This document shows positions 1 through 5,821 of a stretch of 8,049 nucleotides of DNA, in pieces (position 1 is the stretch's first letter; every line of letters begins with the position of its first letter). The stretch is from Woeseia sp. GTDB taxonomy: Bacteria; Pseudomonadota; Gammaproteobacteria; Steroidobacterales; Woeseiaceae. Below the pieces are notes generated by a model. It ran no database searches and was not told the DNA's origin. It was given only the letters and a program-made list of their open reading frames with translations. Made by a program: the position numbers and the translations under genes. The stretch is from assembly GCA_018701055.1 (NCBI GenBank), contig JABIUH010000157.1, positions 1 to 8,049 of the forward strand, in the 5' to 3' direction.

Positions 1-152
1 CCAAAGAGGTTTACGACTCTTACGTGAATGCGCCACGCTTGTATAACACCGATGAAAAAGGTGAGCGCGAATACTTAAAACCGTATGAAACAAGAAAATT
101 GCTGGCCGAGACCCGCGCGACCGTTGAAGAATTGTGTAAGTATCGGCAATAG
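1..152 (+). CDS. C-terminal end of an unidentified protein (5' end outside the window)
   Basis: The frame whose codons start at position 3 is open from the window edge to TAG at 150-152 and encodes 49 residues ending in CKYRQ. The other two forward frames hit stops within about 45 bases, so this one is the likely coding frame. The fragment is hydrophilic and rich in Glu, Lys and Arg, with a predicted helical end (KLLAETRATVEELCKY) and no motif I can assign. It runs toward obgE, so the two genes are convergent with 146 bp between them. Its family and function are not recognised. The start and most of the gene lie upstream of the window. Confidence 0.6.
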   Translation, partial: KEVYDSYVNAPRLYNTDEKGEREYLKPYETRKLLAETRATVEELCKYRQ

Positions 153-169
153 TCGGATTCTAATCCGAC
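152..169. repeat. REP-like palindrome or short hairpin after the partial CDS
   Basis: GTCGGAT (152-158), loop TCTA, ATCCGAC (163-169) form a perfect 7-bp inverted repeat that begins within the stop codon of the upstream gene. There is no T-run after it on either strand, so it is not a textbook intrinsic terminator. The shape resembles short extragenic palindromes of the GTCGG...CCGAC type seen in gammaproteobacterial intergenic regions. That link is from memory of the family, not a search. Confidence 0.45.
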
Positions 170-207
170 CGTCTCCATCAGAATTAGACCAAACCACGAT
201 AAGTGTT

Positions 208-241
208 CGCAGTTTCCAATCGCGGTTGGAAGCCGCTCCTA
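208..241 (-). repeat. REP-like extragenic palindrome (GTAGGAGCGGCTTCC type)
   Basis: Read on the minus strand the segment contains GTAGGAGCGGCTTCCAACCG, closely resembling the GTAGGAGCGGCTTC-AGCCGC family of repetitive extragenic palindromes in Pseudomonas, Xanthomonas and relatives. Two mutually exclusive stems are visible on the plus strand: TTCCAA (214-219) with TTGGAA (226-231), and GCGG (222-225) with CCGC (233-236). It sits between two convergent genes, the usual location of REP elements. Copy number in the genome cannot be judged from one window. Confidence 0.5.
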
Positions 242-298
242 CGAAATCGCGAATATGATCACAACGGTCAAGCCTTAATCGTTTGTCCCGAGCCAAAA

Positions 299-1324
299 TT
301 AGTCTTCGGATTCCTGCCACTCATCTAGCTGCCGCATTATCGCCTGACCAAGCATCTCGGTACCTGCACCCAATTCAGCACTAACCAAGAACACCGGGCC
401 TTGCCAACTCAATTCCGCAATCAGATCTTCCACTACTGTCTTGCGATCATCATCAGGCATTAGATCAATTTTATTGATCACCAACCAACGCGGTTTGTTG
501 TCCAGATCTGCTGAAAACTTCTTCAACTCACCGGCGATCGCGCGAAATGCATCCACTGGTAACTCGTCGCTATTGAGCGGTGCGATGTCTACCAGATGAA
601 GCAGCAGGCGCGTCCGCTGCAGATGCTTTAGGAACTGAATTCCGAGACCTGCACCCTCAGCCGCACCTTCGATCAACCCGGGAACATCTGCCATCACGAA
701 ACTATGCAGGGGCCCGACCGACACAACGCCTAAGTTAGGGTGCAAGGTCGTAAAGGGATAGTCCGCAACTTTCGGTTTGGCGGCCGACATCGATCGAATC
801 AAAGTCGACTTGCCAGCGTTTGGCATTCCGACCAAGCCAACATCTGCCAATAATTTAAGCTCCAGCGCGAGATGACGTGCCTCACCCTGCGTCCCTTGCG
901 TAATCTTTCGAGGGGCTCGATTCGTGCTGCTCTTGAAACGGGTATTGCCTTGGCCACCACGACCACCGTCAACCACTTTCAGGCGCTGACCATCTTCCGT
1001 CAGATCGCCAATTAGCTCGCCCGTATCAACATCATGAATAACCGTTCCACGTGGCACACGAACATCCAGGTCTTCACCCGATTTACCCGTCATATTGCGG
1101 CCTGCCCCGCCGGTACCGCTTTCGGCGCGAAACCTTCGCGCCACGCGAAAATCGACCAGAGTATTAATTGATTCGTCGGCTAACAGATAGACATCGCCGC
1201 CATAGCCACCATCGCCACCGTCCGGACCGCCGCGTTCAACGTATTTCTCACGACGAAAACTCAAAGCACCATGGCCGCCGTTACCAGCCTGCACTCGTAC
1301 GGTTGCTTCATCGACAAATTTCAT
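299..1324 (-). CDS. obgE: Obg family GTPase (ribosome assembly, stress response)
   Basis: The 341-residue product binds GTP and acts in late assembly of the 50S subunit and in growth/stress control in the cytoplasm (family knowledge). The glycine-rich Obg domain covers about residues 1-158 (MKFVDEA start, GGDGG runs). The G domain follows: G1 GMPNAGKS at 166-173, G2 FTT at 191-193, G3 DVPG at 213-216, G4 NKID at 284-287, G5 SAE at 315-317. The protein ends soon after the G domain in a short acidic tail (EWQESED), so the long acidic C-terminal extension of E. coli ObgE (390 residues) is missing. The ATG start matches the conserved family N-terminus; a GAGG lies about 13 bases upstream, a somewhat long spacing. 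It is the last gene of rplU-rpmA-obgE, 118 bp after rpmA, with hairpins between them. Confidence 0.97.
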   Translation of the reverse strand: MKFVDEATVRVQAGNGGHGALSFRREKYVERGGPDGGDGGYGGDVYLLADESINTLVDFRVARRFRAESGTGGAGRNMTGKSGEDLDVRVPRGTVIHDVDTGELIGDLTEDGQRLKVVDGGRGGQGNTRFKSSTNRAPRKITQGTQGEARHLALELKLLADVGLVGMPNAGKSTLIRSMSAAKPKVADYPFTTLHPNLGVVSVGPLHSFVMADVPGLIEGAAEGAGLGIQFLKHLQRTRLLLHLVDIAPLNSDELPVDAFRAIAGELKKFSADLDNKPRWLVINKIDLMPDDDRKTVVEDLIAELSWQGPVFLVSAELGAGTEMLGQAIMRQLDEWQESED

Positions 1325-1378
1325 TTGATAATTTTCGCCTCAAATCTTGGATGGAGCGAGTTTTGTGCGCCAGATACG

Positions 1379-1405
1379 AAAAGCCCCGCATTCAGCGGGG
1401 CCTTT
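1379..1405 (-). terminator. Hairpin between rpmA and obgE (partial or bidirectional terminator)
   Basis: GCCCCGC (1383-1389) and GCGGGGC (1395-1401) form a perfect 7-bp GC-rich stem with loop ATTCA. The plus-strand 5' side has AAAA before the stem, which becomes a T4 run after the stem on the minus strand; on the plus strand the stem is followed by C and TTT. On the minus strand it stands between rpmA and obgE and may reduce read-through, so that obgE is expressed less than the ribosomal protein genes. The T-run is short, so attenuation or RNA stabilisation is as likely as full termination. Confidence 0.6.
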
Positions 1406-1420
1406 CAAACTCTGAAGCGC

Positions 1421-1436
1421 TCGCCCCTAAGGGCGA
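1421..1436 (-). promoter_or_regulatory. Small GC-rich hairpin directly after rpmA
   Basis: TCGCCC (1421-1426), CTAA, GGGCGA (1431-1436) is a perfect 6-bp stem with a 4-base loop, 6 bases beyond the rpmA stop codon. It has no T-run. Together with the next hairpin it makes a tandem pair in the rpmA-obgE gap and could protect the rplU-rpmA transcript 3' end or mark a processing site. The role is inference. Confidence 0.35.
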
Positions 1437-1442
1437 CCAGCT

Positions 1443-1700
1443 TTAGTTAGTGATAATGCTCACGAACTGGCGATTCTTTGGCCCTTTCTTTTCAAACTTC
1501 ACATGGCCACTGCTCTTCGCGAACAACGTGTGATCTCGCCCGATGCCAACATTAGTGCCTGCGTGAAATCGCGTGCCGCGTTGGCGGATGATGATGTTGC
1601 CGGGCGTCACTGCCTGGCCACCATAAATCTTCACACCCAGCCGCTTCGATTCCGAATCACGACCGTTCTTAGTACTACCGCCTGCTTTCTTATGTGCCAC
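1443..1700 (-). CDS. rpmA: Large ribosomal subunit protein bL27
   Basis: The 85-residue protein has the typical bL27 length and the hallmark N-terminus AHKKAGGSTKNGRDS, then LGVKIYGGQ and RQRGT. In the assembled 50S subunit the bL27 N-terminal tail reaches toward the peptidyl transferase centre (family knowledge). The start codon is GTG (1700-1698), chosen because the next residues are the conserved AHKKAGG and an AGGA lies 8 bases upstream of it. There is no N-terminal extension of the kind processed in Firmicutes. It lies 61 bp downstream of rplU with no terminator seen between them, so they are co-transcribed. Confidence 0.97.
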   Translation of the reverse strand: MAHKKAGGSTKNGRDSESKRLGVKIYGGQAVTPGNIIIRQRGTRFHAGTNVGIGRDHTLFAKSSGHVKFEKKGPKNRQFVSIITN

Positions 1701-1761
1701 AGTCTTGTTCCTGTATCAGTTGCCTGGTCAAAACCAAACATTGTGAAACTTTAAATGGACC

Positions 1762-2295
1762 CTAGTCCGTCTTTTTCTTTGCTGCTTTTTTCTTGGCAGG
1801 CTTCTTCGCTGCTGCCTTTTTTGTCGCAGGCTTCTTCGCTGCTGCCTTTTTTGTCGCAGGCTTCTTCGCCGCGGCTTTCTTGACAGCAGGCTTTGCCTCG
1901 CTAGTCTCTTCCTTCGCCGGCTTTTTCGCTGCTACCTTCTTTTTCGCCGGTTCTGCAACAGCTTCTTTGCTCGCCGCTTTCTTGCTGCCGCCGATGTCAG
2001 TAATTTCTACTTCAGTAAAGAACTGTCGATGCGTGTGCTGACGCAAGTAGTTTTGTCGACGTTTAAACTTAACAACGCTGACTTTCTTGCTCTTGCCCTG
2101 TTTCAGCACTTTCGCGCTGACACTCGTACCCGACAATAGTGGGCTACCGACTTTAATATCGCTACCCTCTCCGACCAGTAAGACCTCGTCGAAACTAATG
2201 TTGGCACCCTCATCCGCATCGAGTTTTTCGAGTTTCAGGGTTTCCCCTTTGCTCGCCCGATACTGTTTGCCACCTGAGCGAAAAACCGCGTACAT
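1762..2295 (-). CDS. rplU: Large ribosomal subunit protein bL21 with a Lys/Ala/Pro-rich C-terminal tail
   Basis: Residues 1-103 are a complete bL21 (MYAVFRSGGKQYRAS start; KFKRRQNYLRQHTHRQ rRNA-binding end). Residues 104-177 are an added, highly basic, low-complexity tail: Lys/Ala/Glu first, then decapeptides of the type KKPATKKAAA ending KKKAAKKKTD. Standard bL21 is about 103 residues, so the tail makes up about 40% of the product. It resembles the tails of histone H1-like and AlgP-type proteins; extended bL21 proteins are known in some proteobacteria, but a role here is inference (rRNA or nucleic acid binding). I chose ATG at 2295-2293 because GGAG lies about 9 bases upstream of it; the in-frame TTG at 2310 overlaps that ribosome binding site. 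It is the first gene of the operon, behind a strong promoter. Confidence 0.96.
   Translation of the reverse strand: MYAVFRSGGKQYRASKGETLKLEKLDADEGANISFDEVLLVGEGSDIKVGSPLLSGTSVSAKVLKQGKSKKVSVVKFKRRQNYLRQHTHRQFFTEVEITDIGGSKKAASKEAVAEPAKKKVAAKKPAKEETSEAKPAVKKAAAKKPATKKAAAKKPATKKAAAKKPAKKKAAKKKTD
1781..1890. repeat. 30-bp tandem repeat encoding the bL21 tail
   Basis: Two identical 30-bp units lie back to back at 1801-1830 and 1831-1860. A third, diverged unit follows at 1861-1890 (its first 9 bases are identical) and a partial unit lies at 1781-1800. Each unit encodes one basic decapeptide of the bL21 tail and the period is a multiple of three, so unit gain or loss keeps the frame. The perfect identity of the two central units points to recent duplication or ongoing homogenisation. 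Confidence 0.9.
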
Positions 2296-2384
2296 CGTAA
2301 CCTGCTCCAATATGTCAGTCGCGATTCACGCAACTAGCTGAAAAATAAATGATTTCCGGATGCGAGCCAATTAAGTCCGACCCA

Positions 2385-2397
2385 TGCAGGGCCTGCA
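2385..2397. promoter_or_regulatory. Palindrome TGCAGG-G-CCTGCA in the rplU leader
   Basis: A perfect 6-bp inverted repeat around a single base lies about 12-25 bases downstream of the inferred rplU transcription start. With a one-base centre it cannot fold as a full RNA hairpin, though TGCA/TGCA with a 5-base loop could. A DNA operator is possible. No regulator can be named. Confidence 0.25.
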
Positions 2398-2415
2398 GCC
2401 GTAAAAAGAGCCGGA

Positions 2416-2444
2416 ATTTTATAGATTCGACGGGCCTGGGTCAA
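2416..2444 (-). promoter_or_regulatory. Sigma70-type promoter of rplU-rpmA(-obgE)
   Basis: On the minus strand, -35 TTGACC (2444-2439), a 17-base spacer and -10 TAAAAT (2421-2416) give a near-consensus promoter. The expected start near 2409 leaves a leader of about 115 bases before the rplU ATG. A GC-rich CCGG directly follows the -10 element, which would suit stringent or growth-rate control; that last point is inference. Confidence 0.75.
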
Positions 2445-2471
2445 CGAAAGACAGATAAAAATATCGCCTTA

Positions 2472-2500
2472 TTTCAATAACTTGCAAATTGTGCGAATAA
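2472..2500 (+). promoter_or_regulatory. Weak candidate promoter for ispB
   Basis: TTTCAA (2472-2477), 17 bases, then GAATAA (2495-2500) preceded by TGC, which would act as an extended -10. The match is modest. It is the best pair I found upstream of ispB, giving a leader of about 50 bases. Confidence 0.3.
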
Positions 2501-2554
2501 AGTCCGCAGAAATCTGTCAGGTATCCAATAATAGTCAATTGAGGCATTATCGCA

Positions 2555-3559
2555 ATGATCATGCAGCCCGTCGAAAAAACAGCCACTCAACCCGGATTCG
2601 AAGAGGTCAAAACGCTCGCAGCGAACGATATGCTGGCCGTCGACGCATTGATTCGGCAGAGCCTACAAAGCGATGTAATGCTCGTATCCCAAGTCTCGGA
2701 ATACATCGTTACGAGCGGCGGCAAACGGCTTCGACCTTTAATCGTGTTGCTCGCGGCCAAAGCATTGGGCTACTCGGGCGACAAGCAAATTCAGGCCGCC
2801 GCGATTATCGAATTTATTCATACGGCCACTCTGCTGCACGATGACGTGGTCGACTCCTCAGACCGCCGCCGCGGCAAAGACACCGCGAATACTGTTTTCG
2901 GTAATCAAGCTAGCGTATTGGTCGGCGACTTTTTGTATTCACGCGCTTTTCAAATGATGGTAGATGTTGGCCGTATGCAGGTGATGCAAATTCTGGCTGA
3001 TGCGACTAATACCATTGCAGCCGGCGAAGTAATGCAACTCATGAACGTGCATGACCCGGATGTGACCGAACAGGCCTACCGCAAGGTTATTTACAGAAAG
3101 ACAGCACGCCTATTTGAGGCCGGCGCTCAGATCGCAGCAATTCTTGCCGACCGCGATCCGGCCGATGAGGCGGCAATGATTCGCTACGGACAAAACCTTG
3201 GCACTGCATTTCAATTGGTCGACGACGCCTTAGATTACGACGCATCGCCGGAAGAATTGGGTAAGAACCTAGGCGATGACCTCGCCGAAGGCAAGCCGAC
3301 ACTGCCGCTCATTTACGCAATGGAAAAGTGCACGGAAAGTGAACGGCAAATGATTCGATCAGCTGTCGAAGAAGGCGGTCTGGATCATCTTGACGAAATC
3401 CACGCTGTGATTGAATCGACTGGGGCACTTGAGTACACCGCGAAGCGCGCACAGGAAGCTGCGGATATCGCTATTGACGCACTGTCCAACATTCCCGATT
3501 CAGAATACAAAGAAGCATTGATCACGATCGCTGATTTCGCCGTCAAACGACGATCCTAA
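2555..3559 (+). CDS. ispB: Long-chain trans-polyprenyl (octaprenyl-type) diphosphate synthase
   Basis: The 334-residue enzyme condenses farnesyl-type allylic diphosphate with several isopentenyl diphosphates to make the side chain of ubiquinone or menaquinone. Visible family motifs: GGKRLRP at 55-61 (substrate binding), first Asp-rich motif DDVVD at 96-100 followed by RRRG, KT at 182-183, and second Asp-rich motif DDALD at 223-227 followed by GKNLGDDLAEGK. The fifth residue before the first motif is Ala91, a small residue as expected of long-chain enzymes. Exact chain length (C40 or other) cannot be read from the sequence. E. coli IspB is 323 residues, so this is full length. The ATG at 2555 has GAGG 10 bases upstream, better placed than for ATG 2561. 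It is divergent from rplU, the conserved gammaproteobacterial layout. Confidence 0.94.
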   Translation: MIMQPVEKTATQPGFEEVKTLAANDMLAVDALIRQSLQSDVMLVSQVSEYIVTSGGKRLRPLIVLLAAKALGYSGDKQIQAAAIIEFIHTATLLHDDVVDSSDRRRGKDTANTVFGNQASVLVGDFLYSRAFQMMVDVGRMQVMQILADATNTIAAGEVMQLMNVHDPDVTEQAYRKVIYRKTARLFEAGAQIAAILADRDPADEAAMIRYGQNLGTAFQLVDDALDYDASPEELGKNLGDDLAEGKPTLPLIYAMEKCTESERQMIRSAVEEGGLDHLDEIHAVIESTGALEYTAKRAQEAADIAIDALSNIPDSEYKEALITIADFAVKRRS

Positions 3560-3567
3560 ATAGAACA

Positions 3568-3843
3568 ACGAGTTTTCAGGCCAAGTTGAAGCGAGCGCTG
3601 TGCGAAGTTTATTCGTCGCTGGACTTCTTGGCCATCGAGTTCGAACCGTGCCTCATTACCCAAACCGCCACGCACTACCCTTACATTGACATGTTCGACG
3701 ATCATGTCGGACTCGTAGTTGGCGGCAATGGCAAGTCAGCGAAATAATCAAACGCGATCGGTCGCATGGCTGCTGGCATGATCAGTACACAGGGATGGCC
3801 ATCGTCGCTACTCCAAGCAGTGTTTACTGCACGTTTGGACTAG
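3568..3843 (+). pseudogene. C-terminal remnant of a DAO-type FAD-dependent oxidoreductase
   Basis: Just after ispB, one frame reads as the C-terminal end of a FAD-dependent amine/amino-acid oxidoreductase: FQAKLKRALCEVY, then EFEPCLITQTATHYPYIDM, then GLVVGGNGKSAK. An in-frame TAA (3745-3747) interrupts it, after which the same frame continues with SNAIGRMAAGMI and ends at TAG 3841-3843. The TATxxPYIDM and VGGNGKSAKSS..IGR.AA patterns match, from memory, the end of the DAO superfamily. There is no FAD-binding N-terminus, start codon or ribosome binding site: the homologous frame begins within about 10-20 bases of the ispB stop, so the 5' part was deleted. It accounts for most of the 329-bp gap between ispB and the tRNA. 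The family assignment rests on motif recognition only. Confidence 0.5.
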
Positions 3844-3877
3844 TTCCCTAGCCGATACACGTATATATGGGTATCAT
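3835..3877 (+). promoter_or_regulatory. Candidate promoter region of tRNA-Pro
   Basis: TATCAT at 3872-3877 and TATATG at 3864-3869 are possible -10 elements 11-20 bases before the tRNA. TATCAT is followed by GCGCCC, a GC-rich discriminator as in stable-RNA promoters. No convincing -35 lies at 16-18 bases; TTGGAC at 3835-3840 is too far. Only the region, not the exact site, can be supported. Confidence 0.3.
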
Positions 3878-3888
3878 TGCGCCCGGTT

Positions 3889-3965
3889 CGGGGTGTAGCT
3901 CAGCCTGGTAGAGTGCGTCGTTCGGGACGACGAAGTCGGAAGTTCGAATCTTCTCACCCCGACCA
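3889..3965 (+). tRNA. tRNA-Pro (anticodon CGG)
   Basis: A 77-base tRNA with encoded CCA. Acceptor stem CGGGGTG (3889-3895) pairs with CACCCCG (3955-3961), A discriminator at 3962, CCA at 3963-3965. The D arm contains AGCTCAGCCTGGTAGAG. The anticodon stem CGTCG/CGACG encloses loop TTCGGGA, giving anticodon CGG, which reads CCG proline codons. The T arm has GGAAG, TTCGAAT and CTTCT. The TTCGGGA loop, CGGAAGTTCGAATC stretch and C-G first pair resemble E. coli tRNA-Pro(CGG). It is a single tRNA, not in a cluster, and is followed directly by a terminator. Confidence 0.96.
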
Positions 3966-4063
3966 AATTCAGTATGAGAAAAGCCAGCTTCTTTCCCGAT
4001 AGGGAAGCTGGCTTTTTTGTATCTGAATGGTGCTGGGGATATGGAACGGCATCAACGTTCGCA
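3963..4063 (+). repeat. Direct repeat copy A (from the tRNA-Pro CCA end through its terminator)
   Basis: From CCA of the tRNA the sequence aligns without gaps for 77 bases to 7320-7396, with 59 identities by hand count (40 of the first 46). Allowing one inserted base it continues to about 4063 / 7421 (AACGTTCGCA against AACATTCGCA). Similarity stops abruptly on the upstream side: nothing inside the tRNA body aligns with the bases before 7320. The two copies bracket a 3.36-kb block. Confidence 0.85.
3979..4018 (+). terminator. Intrinsic terminator of tRNA-Pro
   Basis: AAAAGCCAGCTTC (3979-3991) pairs perfectly with GAAGCTGGCTTTT (4004-4016), a 13-bp stem, followed by a run reaching six T at 4013-4018. 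The inner part can also fold as TTCCC-GATA-GGGAA. It is one of the strongest terminators in the window and would also work on the opposite strand, because A residues precede the stem. Confidence 0.92.
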
Positions 4064-4067
4064 CCGA

Positions 4068-4084
4068 GGCCAACAACGTTGGCC
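4068..4084. repeat. 17-bp palindrome GGCCAAC-AAC-GTTGGCC
   Basis: A perfect 7-bp inverted repeat with a 3-base centre, just beyond repeat copy A. No T-run follows. It could be an operator or a recombination-related site, or chance. The corresponding position in copy B does not carry it. Confidence 0.3.
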
Positions 4085-4182
4085 GACAGGCCACATCGCG
4101 AAACGATCGGCCAATTCTCGAACAGCTTTGCCGACCGCATTAATCGATTCGATCAAATAAACTTTCAGCTCCCCCGACCGGG

Positions 4183-4752
4183 TCAGGGCCACTTGCCCAC
4201 TGCAGGCACCTTCTGCAGTACGCCCTCTTCCTGCATGAGCGCCTCGATGTCATCGAGCTCCGATGGCAGGAAGTCGGTGAAGTTCTCGACGCCCGTATCG
4301 GTGACGACAACCGTGTCTTCATAGCGCAGGTACAGGTTTTCCTCGGGGACCCGCAGCGTCGGATCGACTGAGAACACGGTGCCGGGTCGTAACGGTGCGT
4401 CGACGTAACTGCCAACATCGTGCACCGCCATGCCGACGAGATGCGAAAATGCGCCGCGACCGTTCTCGACCATGTCGCGTGCCGCCGCTGCGTAGCGTTC
4501 GCTGGAGAATGGATTGGCGTCGAACCACGCCTCCATCGCCTGTGCTGCTTCAGCCAGGATTTTCGCCGGCGTCACGCCAGGTCGAATGCGCGCAAGTAGC
4601 TCGTTGCGATAGCGCAAAATTACCTCAACCAACTCGCGCTGGGTTGCACTGAAGGTTCCGTTCACGGGCCACACCCTACCGATGTCGCTGACGTAGTAAT
4701 GATAGTCGGGCGCATAATCCATCAGCACCAGAGTCGATGCGGCCCTTGAGTC
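4183..4752 (-). pseudogene. N-terminally truncated M24 (Xaa-Pro aminopeptidase-like) peptidase
   Basis: The frame encodes the C-terminal catalytic half of an M24 'pita-bread' metallopeptidase, which cleaves X-Pro N-terminal bonds using two metal ions. Numbering from the GTG at 4728, Asp4 and Asp15 (LMDYAPDY...SDIGR, spacing 11 as in PepP), His96 and His103 (SHLVGMAVHDVG) and Glu137 (RYEDTV) match metal or catalytic residues. The usual Glu of the EP motif is Asp122 (SVDP), which some relatives also have. Homology continues upstream of the GTG (AASTLVLMDY) to about 4746, and TAG closes the frame at 4755-4753. The whole N-terminal domain and the start of the catalytic domain are absent, and no ribosome binding site serves the GTG. 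It lies head to head with the truncated DUF885 gene, so I call it a gene remnant. Confidence 0.8.
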
Positions 4753-4755
4753 CTA
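4718..4755. other. Head-to-head junction of two truncated peptidase genes
   Basis: The minus-strand M24 frame (homologous to about 4737-4746, stop at 4755-4753) and the plus-strand DUF885 frame (stop TAA at 4715-4717, homologous from about 4730-4736) meet and overlap here. Both proteins lose their N-terminal parts at the same point, with no intergenic space. This is what an inversion or deletion breakpoint would leave. An assembly chimera would look the same. Confidence 0.7.
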
Positions 4756-5821
4756 CGCCAAAACGATCAATGAACATCTTGTCGGCATCAGTGAGACGGA
4801 AAAAGCGCCCATTATTGGTGATCCGGTACTCGAGGAGGGGCTGCGTGCTGATTTGACGGTCGAGATGATTCCATACACTGCCGAGGAGTTAATCAGGATA
4901 GGTGAGCAGGAGTTTGCATGGATAGAGAATCAGTTTCGGATCGTGTCAAATGATATGGGTTACGGCGACGATTGGCTCGCGGCTCTGGAGCACACGAAAA
5001 ACCTGGCGCCACCGCCGGGCGAAAAACCATGGCTGATATTCGAAATAGCTGATTATTCTGAAAACTTCGTAGAAAATCTCGATAACATCACATTGCCTGC
5101 CCTGTCGCGCGAGATATGGCGCCTCAATATGCAAACGCCTGAAGCCCAGCTCGTCAACCCATTTTTCACGGGAGGAGAGGTCACGCGCGTGTCATATCCA
5201 ACCAGTGGAATGGCGCACGAGGACAAGATGATGAGCATGCGCGGCAATACACCGCACTTTAATTTTGGCACCGTGCAACACGAGTTGGTCCCGGGCCACC
5301 ATATGCAGGGATTCATGTCGAGTCGATTCAACCAGCATCGAGGGCAATTGAATCGGACTCCATTCTGGGGTGAGGGTTGGGCGCTTTACTGGGAATTCCT
5401 GTTGTGGGAAACAGACTTTCCGCGAAATGATCCTGACAAAATTGGCATGCTGTTCTGGAGGCTACACCGCGCTGCAAGAATTGTATTCTCGCTAAATTAT
5501 CACCTCGGAAACTGGACGCCTGAGCAGGCCGTCGATTTTCTGGTGGAACGCGTCGGACACGAACGAGCGAATGCTGAAGCGGAGGTGCGACGCACAGCCA
5601 GAGATGCACCGCTGTACCAGATAGCGTATATGATTGGTGCCCTGCAGTTTCGCAAACTGTATGAGGAGGTTGTGGATTCAGGTGACATGACAGCTCGTGA
5701 ATTTCACGATGCAGTCATGCAGGGAGGCCGATTGCCAGTGGAGTTGGTGCGCGCAAGACTAACGGGCCAACGGCTCACCAGCGACTTTAAGAGTCAGTGG
5801 CGTTTTTACGGTGATCCATAG
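4730..5821 (+). pseudogene. N-terminally truncated DUF885 family metallopeptidase
   Basis: This is the C-terminal half of a DUF885 protein, a family of predicted zinc peptidases usually about 550-650 residues long. Numbering from TTG 4853, HELVPGHH is at 143-150 (HExxH-like zinc motif) and GEGWALYWE at 173-181 supplies the second conserved Glu region. The end (TSDFKSQWRFYGDP) looks complete. The frame is open and homologous upstream of the TTG (AALESYAKTINEHLVG, from about 4736), so 4853 is not a natural start; it closes at TAA 4715. A purine-rich GAGGAGGGG (4832-4840) lies 12 bases before the TTG and might allow some initiation, but it also encodes conserved sequence. About 200-300 N-terminal residues, normally with any signal peptide, are absent. 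Catalytic motifs are intact, so the loss looks recent. Confidence 0.78.

Noticed and set aside
1781..1890. Short regular repeats considered as a CRISPR array
   Set aside because: The units are contiguous with no spacers and encode an in-frame decapeptide of bL21.
1793..2041. Plus-strand open frame rich in Phe, Ala and Gly that looks like a hydrophobic membrane protein
   Set aside because: It is the complement of the Lys/Ala/Pro-rich bL21 tail repeats; the composition is a by-product of AAG/GCN codons on the other strand.
2296..2310. TTG start giving bL21 five extra residues (MEQVT)
   Set aside because: The GGAG ribosome binding site for the ATG at 2295 overlaps this TTG, and bL21 normally begins MYAVF.
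3874..4140. Minus-strand open frame of 88 codons antisense to tRNA-Pro (product contains VGVRRFELPTSSSRT)
   Set aside because: This peptide pattern is the well-known false protein produced by translating the complement of a tRNA gene; the tRNA and its terminator explain the sequence.
4085..4182. Minus-strand frame reading KVYLIESINAVGKAVRELAD downstream of the M24 stop as a further gene remnant
   Set aside because: It looks like a plausible helix but has no start, matches no family I know, and is too short to separate from chance.
3974..4324. Plus-strand open frame of 116 codons starting inside the tRNA terminator region
   Set aside because: It runs through the terminator hairpin and then antisense to the M24 fragment; no ribosome binding site and no recognisable protein sequence.
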